From Paraburkholderia sp. (GTDB lineage: Bacteria; Pseudomonadota; Gammaproteobacteria; Burkholderiales; Burkholderiaceae), in contig NZ_JAPWKB010000012.1 of assembly GCF_028283785.1 (NCBI RefSeq), positions 62,001 through 126,000 of the forward strand: a DNA stretch of 64,000 nucleotides, read 5' to 3'. The notes under the pieces are model-generated. The model was not told the DNA's origin and did no database searches. It was given only the letters and a program-made list of their open reading frames with translations. Positions within the stretch are counted from its first letter, which is position 1; every line of letters begins with the position of its first letter. A program made the translations under genes and the position numbers. Positions 18,073 through 25,668 of this stretch are shown here, one piece after another.

Positions 18073-18200
18073 GTGAGCGCCGTTCAATGCGGTGGATGAG
18101 AGCGCGTCGCGCATCAAACCGTCCGATAGAAAGCTTCCGAGCCTGGCAGGCCGCTCGCGAATACAGATTCGCGGGTCCCGTCGCAACGCTCCTCGGAAGC
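18073..18200 (-). promoter_or_regulatory. S-adenosylhomocysteine (SAH) riboswitch before ahcY
   Basis: The minus-strand leader shows the SAH-riboswitch plan. A perfect nine-pair P1 stem joins GCTTCCGAG and CTCGGAAGC (18133-18141 with 18192-18200). The conserved core GAGGAGCGTTGCGACGGG sits on one side and GCCAGGCTCGG on the other. A downstream CCG/CGG hairpin is followed by GGCGCTCA, whose CGCTC pairs with GAGCG of the core to make the pseudoknot. An inserted hairpin (around GCGAATCTGTATTCGC) fills the variable P2 arm. The gene it precedes, ahcY, is the class's standard target, and SAH binding is expected to raise expression. Confidence 0.93.
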
Positions 18201-18208
18201 GAACCAGG

Positions 18209-18217
18209 ATTGTAGCA
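18209..18217 (-). promoter_or_regulatory. Extended -10 promoter element of ahcY
   Basis: On the minus strand TGCTACAAT (TGN plus TACAAT) lies just upstream of the riboswitch, placing the start near 18202, at the first base of the P1 stem. No good -35 hexamer is seen, which fits an extended -10 promoter. Confidence 0.55.
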
Positions 18218-18278
18218 AATCGGGATAGCGAGGGGCGCGGATTCCCCCGCTCCGGCGAGGGTCGCGTGTTTGCGTGTA

Positions 18279-19058
18279 TTACGCGAGAACCTGCAAGCCG
18301 CGCACGGTGGCGACGGCGTTCAATGCGGTGTCCACGAAATGTCGCGACAGACGGAAAGCTTCGTCGGTATCGGCTTCGTCGCGCGGCTGCATGCCCATTT
18401 CGATGCGGAAATACCGTTCGGCGTGAATGCCGTGGTGGTAGTGCATCCGCACGCGCTTACCGTCGATCAGACGCCGGTTGCCGAACGCCTTCAGCAATGC
18501 CCACGAAAACGCGCCGTCCTCGCCGCCGTTGCGGCGGAAAAACGCATCGTCGGGAAAGCCGCCGAACAGCACGAACACCGGTCGGCGGATCACAAGGCCG
18601 CTCGGCACGGTATTGCTGAGCACGGCCGCGTGTCGCGCGAAATCCGGATGCGAGACGATTTCGGCGGGAAAACCGGCAAACTCGACGTCGAGCCGGATCG
18701 ACGCTTCATGCGGATGGTCCGACAGATACGCACAGGCGGCCGCCAGCGCGCCGTGCAGATAGTCGTCGTCGGCATCCATAAACGCGATCAGCGCCTCGCT
18801 TGCGTGCAGCGCCGCCCAGTTGCGGGCGCGCGCCGCGCCGCCGTTCGCGGGCATCGTCAGTACGAGGATACGGGCGTCGCGGCGCGCATACGCGTGCGCG
18901 AGATCTAGCGACGCGTCGGTCGAACCGTCATCGACGACGATGATCTGCGCGGCTTCCGGTTGCGCAATGCAGCTGTCGAGCGTGCGCGCGAGCGTCGCCT
19001 CGGCGTTGTAACAGGGAACGATGACGGAAACAGACGAAGTGGACGAAGCGGTGGACAT
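18279..19058 (-). CDS. Glycosyltransferase family 2 protein
   Basis: A 259-residue soluble enzyme with a GT-A fold. The N-terminal SVIVPCYNAEATLARTLDS, VDDGSTDASLDLA and the DXD-type metal site FMDADDDYLHG (near residue 96) mark GT2 transferases, which use nucleotide sugars. The C-terminal half carries GGFPDDAFFRRNGGEDGAFSW, an ED motif that often supplies the catalytic base. The acceptor is unknown. It stands apart from neighbours on the same strand: lrgB ends 88 bases upstream and the ahcY promoter lies about 60 bases downstream. Confidence 0.85.
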   Translation of the reverse strand: MSTASSTSSVSVIVPCYNAEATLARTLDSCIAQPEAAQIIVVDDGSTDASLDLAHAYARRDARILVLTMPANGGAARARNWAALHASEALIAFMDADDDYLHGALAAACAYLSDHPHEASIRLDVEFAGFPAEIVSHPDFARHAAVLSNTVPSGLVIRRPVFVLFGGFPDDAFFRRNGGEDGAFSWALLKAFGNRRLIDGKRVRMHYHHGIHAERYFRIEMGMQPRDEADTDEAFRLSRHFVDTALNAVATVRGLQVLA

Positions 19059-19145
19059 GGGCGATCGGCGGTGCGCGAACGCGCGCGCAAGGAGAAAAGC
19101 CGTCGATCATAAGACGCCGGCACCGGCGCCGATCTTGAAAACGGG

Positions 19146-19868
19146 CTAGACCGGGAGCCAGCCGAGCATCGGCGCGAGCAGCACCATCACGACGCCCGCG
19201 ATCATCATCGTCAGACTGGCGACGACGCCTTCCTCGCTACCGAGTTCGCGTGCTTTCGCGGTGCCGACGCCATGCGCCGCCGCGCCGAACAGCGCGCCGC
19301 GCGCGAGCCGCGTGCGCAGCGGCACGATACCGAGCACCAGTTCGCCGAACAGCATGCCGCAAACGCCGGTCGCGATCACGAACAACGCGGTCAGGTCTTT
19401 CGGCGCGTGAATCCTGTCCGACACGGCCAGCGCGAACGGCGTCGAAACCGAGCGGGTCATCAGGCTGCGCTGCAATTCCGGCGACAGATGCAGCAGTTTC
19501 GCCAGCGCGAGCGATCCGCCGATGCCGACGACAATCCCGACCGTCACGCCGACCGCCAGCGAAATCCAGTGCTGCCGGAGCAACGCGCGATATTCGTAGA
19601 TCGGCACGGCGAACGCGACGGTCGCGGGGCCGAGCAGCCACATCAGCCAGCGCGTGTCCTGAAAGTAGACCGGATAGGGAATGTGCGCGACGACCACGAT
19701 TGCGGCCAGCACGGCCGGCACGGCGACGAGCGGCGTCAGCCACGGCGACTTGAAGCGCGCGTAGAGCCGCTTCGACGCGAAATACAGGGCGATGGTCAGA
19801 ACCAGGCAGGTCGCCGCGATCAGCTTCGACGCGTCGTCGGCGAAGAGTGCGGTGTAGAGCGCGTTCAC
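19146..19868 (-). CDS. LrgB family membrane protein
   Basis: A 240-residue membrane protein of the LrgB/CidB family with about eight hydrophobic segments and the conserved block SVSTPFALAVSDRIHAPKDLTALFVIATGVCG, followed by FGAAAHGVGTAKARELG near the C-terminus. GTG 19868 is chosen because AAGGAA lies eight bases upstream, whereas the longer TTG-started frame has none. It is paired with the LrgA-like gene upstream; such pairs influence murein hydrolase activity or export small carboxylates such as pyruvate or glycolate. The actual substrate here is unknown. Confidence 0.86.
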   Translation of the reverse strand: MNALYTALFADDASKLIAATCLVLTIALYFASKRLYARFKSPWLTPLVAVPAVLAAIVVVAHIPYPVYFQDTRWLMWLLGPATVAFAVPIYEYRALLRQHWISLAVGVTVGIVVGIGGSLALAKLLHLSPELQRSLMTRSVSTPFALAVSDRIHAPKDLTALFVIATGVCGMLFGELVLGIVPLRTRLARGALFGAAAHGVGTAKARELGSEEGVVASLTMMIAGVVMVLLAPMLGWLPV

Positions 19869-19929
19869 GGCGGTTTCCTTCAACGGTCGGTCAGCAGACA
19901 ATCAGGCGCGATCGGACGCGTTCGTACGC

Positions 19930-20397
19930 TCAAACCCGCAGCGCCGCACGCGCGATCGTCACGCGGCGCAATGCCAGCCGCCGTTCGAGCCGGGCAGCCT
20001 GTTCGACCGCCACCGCGACGGCCACCATCACCATCAGCGTGCCCGCGATCACCACCAGCGCGAGCCGCCAGCCGTCCTCGCGGAACAGGCCGCCGTATTG
20101 AACCACCGCGACAGCCGCCGGAATAAAGAACAGCAGCATGTCCGAGAGCATCCAGTCGGCGCCGGCCTTGATCCAGCGTGTCGTCACGCCGCCGCAAAAC
20201 AGCGCGGCCAGCAATGCGATCAGTCCGATCACGCCGCCAGGCACCGGCAAGCCGAAACGACGCACGATGAAATCCGCCGCGACCCAGATCGCGCAGAGCG
20301 CCGCGCTTTGAATCGCGATTCGCGCAAACCGGAACGCCTGCATCGCGCCGCGGGTGTTTCGAGCGGTCGCAAAACGGGACAAAAGGCGCGAACTCAT
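19930..20397 (-). CDS. CidA/LrgA family holin-like membrane protein
   Basis: A 155-residue protein starting at ATG 20397, preceded by AGGAATCGCC. A 35-residue N-terminal basic region precedes four membrane segments; the family motif GLPVPGGVIGLIALLAALF is near residue 50 and DMLLFFIPAAVAVVQYGG near 85. It is cotranscribed with the LrgB-like gene 61 bases downstream. The longer frame to 20700 runs into the divergent LysR gene and is rejected. The LysR regulator transcribed the other way is the likely controller. Confidence 0.86.
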   Translation of the reverse strand: MSSRLLSRFATARNTRGAMQAFRFARIAIQSAALCAIWVAADFIVRRFGLPVPGGVIGLIALLAALFCGGVTTRWIKAGADWMLSDMLLFFIPAAVAVVQYGGLFREDGWRLALVVIAGTLMVMVAVAVAVEQAARLERRLALRRVTIARAALRV

Positions 20398-20455
20398 GGC
20401 GATTCCTAAGTGACTTTTTCTGTGAAAATCAGTATAGGTTGCGGTGCACCATAAA

Positions 20456-20496
20456 TATAATGACTTACAATCATCAAAACCATTCCAACTTGGAAT
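20456..20496 (+). promoter_or_regulatory. LysR-regulator promoter region with a T-N11-A palindrome
   Basis: TATAAT is at 20456-20461. At 20482-20496 ATTCCAA, C and TTGGAAT make a perfect palindrome with the T-N11-A spacing of LysR-type boxes. It is 16 bases before the LysR GTG and inside the divergent region with the LrgA-like gene. Binding by the adjacent regulator is inferred. Confidence 0.55.
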
Positions 20497-20512
20497 TCTG
20501 GAGCGTGAGGCC

Positions 20513-21460
20513 GTGGAACTCCGAGCATTGCGGTATTTCGTCGAGGTCGTGCGCCAGCAGAGCTTTACCGTGGCCGCCGAGCAGATGTACGTCACGCAGC
20601 CCACTATCAGCAAGATGGTGAAGTCGCTGGAAGACGAGGTCGGGTCGCCGTTATTGCTACGCGATGGTCGCCAGATGGTACTGACCGATGCCGGACGCAT
20701 CGTCTATCAGCGCGGTCAGGATGTGCTGGCCGCCCACGCGCAACTTCAGGCCGAACTGAACGATCTCGACACGCTGGGTCGCGGCGAATTGACGATCGGC
20801 ATTCCGCCGATGGGCGGCTCGCTATTCACGCCCGCCATTGCCGCATTCCGCAAGCGTTATCCGAAAATCGATCTCAAGCTGTTCGAGCAAGGTTCGCGCG
20901 CCATCGAAGCCGCGTTGATCGCAGGTGAACTGGAACTGGGCGGCGTCCTGCAATCCGTCGATCAGGAACATATCGACGTGCTGCCGATGACACGCCATCT
21001 ATTGTGGCTCGTCGCGCCGCACGGTTCGCGTTGGGACGACATGACCCATGTGCCGCTTTCCGATCTGGCCGGCGAGCCGTTCGTGTTCTACGGCGAAAGT
21101 CTTGCTCTTAACGACGTCGTGCTGAACGCGTGCCGCGCGGCCGGTTTTGCGCCGGCTATCGTGGGGCGAAGCGGACATTGGGACTTCATGGCCGCGCTCG
21201 TTCAGGCGGGCGTCGGCATTGCGTTGCTGCCTGCACCTTATTGCCGTCGTCTGGACGATGCGCAGTTCACCTGCCGCCCGGTCGTCGAACCTGAGATTCC
21301 ATGGGAAATGGCCATTGGCTGGCGCCGCAACGGCTACCTGTCGCATGCGGCGCGCGCGTGGCTCAACGTCGCGCGTGAAACGCTGCCCGCCCATCGCGAC
21401 GATTTCATGCACTGGCCGGGTGTGGGCGGGAGCGTGGCGGGCGCGGGAGCGGCTGAATAA
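20513..21460 (+). CDS. LysR-family transcriptional regulator, divergent from lrgAB
   Basis: A 315-residue protein. GTG 20513 is chosen because the winged-helix domain starts at once (ELRALRYFVEVVRQQSFTVAAEQMYVTQPTISKMVKSLEDEV); a longer frame starts at 20444. Residues 85 onward form the substrate-binding domain, containing GELTIGIPPMGGSLFTPAIAAF. Regulators of this type next to lrgAB-like genes resemble CidR/YwbI, which respond to a small acid such as pyruvate or acetate. The T-N11-A palindrome before the gene fits autoregulation and control of lrgAB. The inducer is not known. Confidence 0.88.
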   Translation: MELRALRYFVEVVRQQSFTVAAEQMYVTQPTISKMVKSLEDEVGSPLLLRDGRQMVLTDAGRIVYQRGQDVLAAHAQLQAELNDLDTLGRGELTIGIPPMGGSLFTPAIAAFRKRYPKIDLKLFEQGSRAIEAALIAGELELGGVLQSVDQEHIDVLPMTRHLLWLVAPHGSRWDDMTHVPLSDLAGEPFVFYGESLALNDVVLNACRAAGFAPAIVGRSGHWDFMAALVQAGVGIALLPAPYCRRLDDAQFTCRPVVEPEIPWEMAIGWRRNGYLSHAARAWLNVARETLPAHRDDFMHWPGVGGSVAGAGAAE

Positions 21461-21491
21461 CAACGTAACAGCGGCGCTCCCAGCGGCGGTC

Positions 21492-23252
21492 TTATTGCTG
21501 AACGGCGACGAACTCGATGCGCCGGTTCGCGAAGCGACCGCTCCCGGTGGCGTTGTCGGCCACCGGATGCGTGGCGCCATACCCTTGCGCGCGCAGTGAC
21601 GCGGCCGGTACACCCGACGCAACCAGGAACGCCCGCACCGACTGCGCGCGCTTCTTCGACAGTTGCAGATTGGCCTGCGTCCCGCCGACATTGTCCGAGT
21701 AACCCGCCACTTCGAACTCGGCGACCTTGCCGTGCCCGGCGCAAGCGCTCAGCACCGCAGCCGACCGGCGCAGATCGTCCGCCGCCGATGCCGGAACGAC
21801 CGTGCTCGCGCTCGCGAAGTTGATGACTTGCAGGTTCAGCACCTTCGCGATATCCGCTGTGGCGCACGGATCATTTGCGGTATGCAGGCGCTCGATCGCT
21901 TCGCGGAACGATTGCGTTGCGCTGGCAACGGCCTGATCCGCGTTGAACGCGCCGATCTGGTACGACGCCCCGAACAGCGATTTCAGCCGCTCCAGCCAGC
22001 CGAGCTTCGCATTTGCGGCCGTGCCGCCCAATTCCACCCGCGCGCCATCGACCTTCACTTCCGCGCCGGGCAACGCCATCAGCGGCAACAGCGTCCCGAG
22101 ATGCGCGAGCCAGCCGGCGGGACGCGTGGCAGGGTCGACCGTGACGTTCGCGGTAAAGCCGCTCGCGCCGAACTGTCGGGTCAACGCGTCGAGCAACTGC
22201 GTCTTTTCGGCTTCGGTGCCGACCGTCGCCGACAGTGCCGGTTTAGCTGCGGGGTCAACCGTGAAGGTCAGCGTGCTGTCCACCGTGGGGGCGGCTTCGG
22301 CCGCTGGCCCGGATGCGGCGTCGCTGGCGATCACGCCGGATGCCGCGGCCACGACGGCGTCGCTCGCTGCGTTCGTGCCGATCGCACCACTCGCCTCACC
22401 CGCTGCGGCCGATGCCGGACGAAGTGCCGCTGCATCGACGTCGGCGCCAGCGTGGGCGTCTCGCTGCGTCGCCGTGTTGCAGCCGCGCAGGCACAGAAAC
22501 GCCAGCACGGCGGCGATCGCCGCGAGCAACCACCACCACCGCTTATGCGAGCGACGGTGCTCGCGCACCACCGCGCCGTCCGGCACCTGCACCGACGCAT
22601 GCGCCGCGTGATCGGCAGAATCGAGCGGTGCGGCAGCGGGCGGCGTCGGATGTTCGATATGAGCGGAAACGGCTTTCAGTTGCGGCAGGATTGCGCTGGT
22701 GAACACGCTGACGCCGCCCAGCCCCAATGCCGACAGCAAACCATCGTTCAGGAACGGGCCGATCAGCGGCAACTGATGACCCAGCAAAGTGGGCAACTGC
22801 CCGACATTGCCGCGACCTTCGACGAAGTGGCGCTTCAGCACGCCGAACAGCGTCGCGCCGACAATGCCCGTCAGCGCGTGCGACGCATGCATCGGCGCGC
22901 CGACCTGCGTGGACAGCACGTCGCTCAGACCGTCGATGCGACGCTCGACCGTGCGTTCCAGCAACTGACGTCCGACGGTTTCGAGCTGGTTCATGCCTGC
23001 GGTCGTGCCGAGCAGCAACGACAACTGCTCGCCGATATGCGCGTTCACTTCCGGCGATAACAGGGTTGCGAACAGCGACCGCGCGCCTTCGAGTGTCGCG
23101 CCCTTGTGCATCAACGCGGCGACGAGCGCCGGCGCGGCACTGGACGTGAGATTGCGGACGACGTCGGACGGCAGGCCGAAACGGCTCGCCAGTTGCATCA
23201 CCACACTGTCCGGCATCGCGGACCGGATCAGTTGAATGACATTGATACTCAT
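21492..23252 (-). CDS. DUF937-like domain fused through a membrane segment to an OmpA peptidoglycan-binding domain
   Basis: A 586-residue protein from ATG 23252 with GAGGAAGCGAGCC upstream. Residues 1-200 are a DUF937-type helical domain (SVVMQLASRFGLPSDVVRNL, LLLGTTAGMNQLETVGRQLLE). After a Pro/Ala linker, a membrane segment with KRWWWLLAAIAAVLAFLCL sits near residue 245-265. An Ala/Ser-rich stretch follows, then a region with two BON-like turns. The C-terminal 110 residues are OmpA-like (VAGYSDNVGGTQANLQLSKK, QGYGATHPVADNATGSGRFANRRIE) and should bind peptidoglycan. The N-terminus is thus probably cytoplasmic and the OmpA domain periplasmic. Function unknown. Confidence 0.78.
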   Translation of the reverse strand: MSINVIQLIRSAMPDSVVMQLASRFGLPSDVVRNLTSSAAPALVAALMHKGATLEGARSLFATLLSPEVNAHIGEQLSLLLGTTAGMNQLETVGRQLLERTVERRIDGLSDVLSTQVGAPMHASHALTGIVGATLFGVLKRHFVEGRGNVGQLPTLLGHQLPLIGPFLNDGLLSALGLGGVSVFTSAILPQLKAVSAHIEHPTPPAAAPLDSADHAAHASVQVPDGAVVREHRRSHKRWWWLLAAIAAVLAFLCLRGCNTATQRDAHAGADVDAAALRPASAAAGEASGAIGTNAASDAVVAAASGVIASDAASGPAAEAAPTVDSTLTFTVDPAAKPALSATVGTEAEKTQLLDALTRQFGASGFTANVTVDPATRPAGWLAHLGTLLPLMALPGAEVKVDGARVELGGTAANAKLGWLERLKSLFGASYQIGAFNADQAVASATQSFREAIERLHTANDPCATADIAKVLNLQVINFASASTVVPASAADDLRRSAAVLSACAGHGKVAEFEVAGYSDNVGGTQANLQLSKKRAQSVRAFLVASGVPAASLRAQGYGATHPVADNATGSGRFANRRIEFVAVQQ

Positions 23253-23630
23253 CGGCTCGCTTCCTCGATTTTTTATGCACGTCACCTTGACGCGTCATTT
23301 CGCGGGCCGATTATAGAGTCCGGAAAATCTCAAAAACGAAAGCCGAAATATAATGACAAAAACAGGCGATATTCCTATTAAATCCGATCTTTATTTATCC
23401 GATTTTAAGAACTTCAGCACTGACAAAACATCCCGGAAAACACCGCCCATCTTGCGTTCGTGGCAAAACAATCAATACTCGCCACCATTCGATCCACACA
23501 TACACAACGACACAAATTAACACGCACGATAAATCCATAAAAATAATAAAAACTCACGCACGACAGCATAAATATCCACCATGCCGTCGTGCACCCTTTA
23601 ATTCGTTTAGGTGAAAATTCGTTGCGGCAA
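23253..23630. other. AT-rich intergenic region with no gene
   Basis: The stretch from about 23315 to 23600 is clearly richer in A and T than the surrounding DNA (runs such as AAAAATAATAAAAAC). It has no convincing reading frame on either strand; the short frames I read lack ribosome sites and family motifs. It holds the start region of the DUF937-OmpA gene at its left end and the GMC terminator at its right. Confidence 0.6.
23540..23592 (-). terminator. Terminator after the GMC oxidoreductase gene
   Basis: On the minus strand GCACGACGGCAT and ATGCTGTCGTGC (one G-U pair) form a 12-pair stem, followed by the T-rich GAGTTTTTATTATTTTTAT. It is 40 bases after the gene's stop. Confidence 0.75.
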
Positions 23631-25277
23631 TTACGCCGCCGCGCTCAACGCCGACGTCGCGGCGTCCGGGGCGCGCTCCGTGCCACGTCGCGCCGCCGCG
23701 ATGAACTCCGCCGCGCGCTCGCCGATCATCACCGTCGGCGCATTCGTGTTGCCGCCGATCAACGTCGGCATCACCGATGCATCGACCACCCGCAAACCCG
23801 TTACGCCGCGCACCCGCAAATGCGAATCCACCACGGCGTCGGCATCGCTGCCCATCCGGCAGGTGCCGACCGGGTGATAGATCGTGTCGGCATGGGCGGC
23901 AATCGTCGCGCGCAATTCGGCGTCGCTCTGACCGGCATGCGTGTATAGCTCGCGCCCGCCGTGAATTGCCAGCGGACGCGCATCGAGAATTCGCCGCCCG
24001 ATATGCGCGCCGTCCACCAGCAGATCGAGATCGCGCGGATCGCTGAAAAAGCGCGGGTCGATCAGCGGTGCGTCGCGCGCATCGCCGCTCGCGAGCGTAA
24101 CCGTGCCGCGACTATGCGGACGCAGCACGCACACATGCAGCGAGTAGCCGTGACCCCAGTGCATACGACGGTTGTGATCGTCGACGATCGCCGCGCAGAA
24201 ATGCAATTGCAGATCGGGCCGGTCGAGCGTCGGACGGCTTTTCAGAAACCCGCCCGCCTCGGCCACGTTGCTCGACAGCATCCCGCGTCCGTGGCGGGAA
24301 TACGTGATCCATTGCGGCGCCATCCGCGCAATGCCGCGCAGCGAAAAGCCGGTCGGCTCGATCGACCGGACGCGCTTGTTGATCGTGAAATCGACGTGAT
24401 CGATCAGATTCCGACCCACGTGCGGCGCGTCGTGGACCACCGCCACGCCGAGCGCCTGCAATTGCGCGGCCGGTCCGACGCCCGAGCACATCAGCAACTG
24501 CGGCGAGTTGAACGCGCCCGCCGCGACGATCACTTCGGCACGCGCTTCGAGCGTTTCCACGCGCCCGCCACGCACGATCTCGACGCCGCTCGCGCGCTTG
24601 CCGTCGAACGTGATGCGCAGCACCGTGGCATTCGCGATCGTCTGCAGGTTCGCGCGCGGTTGCCCGTAAACATAGGCTCGCGCCACGCTGCAACGCTGTC
24701 CGTCGCGTTGCGTCACCTGATAGAAACCGACGCCTTCCTGATCGACGCCATTGAAATCCGGATTCAGCCGATGCCCGGCTTCGACCGCCGCTTGCACGAA
24801 GCGATGCGAAAACGGGTTCTGAAAGCGCAGATCGGACACTGTCAACGGACCGTCGTCGCCGTGCCACGCGTCGGCGCCGCGCTGGTTGCCTTCGGCGCGG
24901 CGGAAATACGGCAGCACGTCCGACCACGACCAGCCGTCGCAACCGAGCGCCGACCATTCGTCGTAGTCGAGCGGATGACCGCGCGTGTAGATCATCGCGT
25001 TGATCGCGCTCGATCCACCGACGCCGCGCCCGCGCGGCTGATAACCGCGTCGTCCGGCGAGGCCCGGTTGCGGCACGGTTTCGTATCCGTAGTTGGTTTT
25101 CAGTTTGAACGGCACCGCGACCGCGACGCCGACCGGCATATTGACGACCGGATTGCGTTCCGTGTGCGGACCGGCTTCGATCAACGCGATGGTCGCGTCG
25201 GGGCACGTGTCCGCGAGACGGCCGGCCAGCGAGCAGCCGCCCGATCCTGCGCCTACGATGATGTAATCGTATTGCAT
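23631..25277 (-). CDS. GMC-family FAD-dependent oxidoreductase (choline dehydrogenase-like)
   Basis: A 548-residue flavoenzyme of the glucose-methanol-choline family; these oxidise alcohol groups on many substrates. The FAD-binding YDYIIVGAGSGGCSLAGRLA is at the N-terminus. GMC signature 1 is around GGSSAINAMIYTRGHPLDYDEW near residue 85, signature 2 around AAGAFNSPQLLMCSGVGP near 255, and the active-site HPVGTCRMG near 465. It starts at ATG 25277, with GGAGGAGCGC before it. The substrate cannot be read from sequence; choline is not proven. It stands alone and ends at a terminator. Confidence 0.88.
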   Translation of the reverse strand: MQYDYIIVGAGSGGCSLAGRLADTCPDATIALIEAGPHTERNPVVNMPVGVAVAVPFKLKTNYGYETVPQPGLAGRRGYQPRGRGVGGSSAINAMIYTRGHPLDYDEWSALGCDGWSWSDVLPYFRRAEGNQRGADAWHGDDGPLTVSDLRFQNPFSHRFVQAAVEAGHRLNPDFNGVDQEGVGFYQVTQRDGQRCSVARAYVYGQPRANLQTIANATVLRITFDGKRASGVEIVRGGRVETLEARAEVIVAAGAFNSPQLLMCSGVGPAAQLQALGVAVVHDAPHVGRNLIDHVDFTINKRVRSIEPTGFSLRGIARMAPQWITYSRHGRGMLSSNVAEAGGFLKSRPTLDRPDLQLHFCAAIVDDHNRRMHWGHGYSLHVCVLRPHSRGTVTLASGDARDAPLIDPRFFSDPRDLDLLVDGAHIGRRILDARPLAIHGGRELYTHAGQSDAELRATIAAHADTIYHPVGTCRMGSDADAVVDSHLRVRGVTGLRVVDASVMPTLIGGNTNAPTVMIGERAAEFIAAARRGTERAPDAATSALSAAA

Positions 25278-25668
25278 GCGCTCCTCCATTTTTCGGGCCG
25301 CGCGATGATGCGACGTGGCGGTCCGTGTCTCCAGTGCACACTTGTCTACGTGTGTTTATCGGGCATTGTAGGGACGCTTGCAACGACGCGCCGGGTTGAT
25401 GCCAGAGCGAATCCTCTAAACGGAACAGCCGCCGCGACCCTATGATGAAAGGCGCTGCCGCGCGTTTGAGACAGCGGTTCGCGCCGTTTTCCGATCGCTT
25501 TCCGGTAATTTGCAGAACAGTTCAAACACGCTGCGCTGCGGCATATCCGGCAGTGTCGCCGGATCCGGCAACGGCTTGAAACGGCAGTACGGAATCGACC
25601 GCAGCACCGACGCACCTCGACATGCAAACCAGCGGCACCGGCATCGACCGGTGAACGGAGACAGCACG

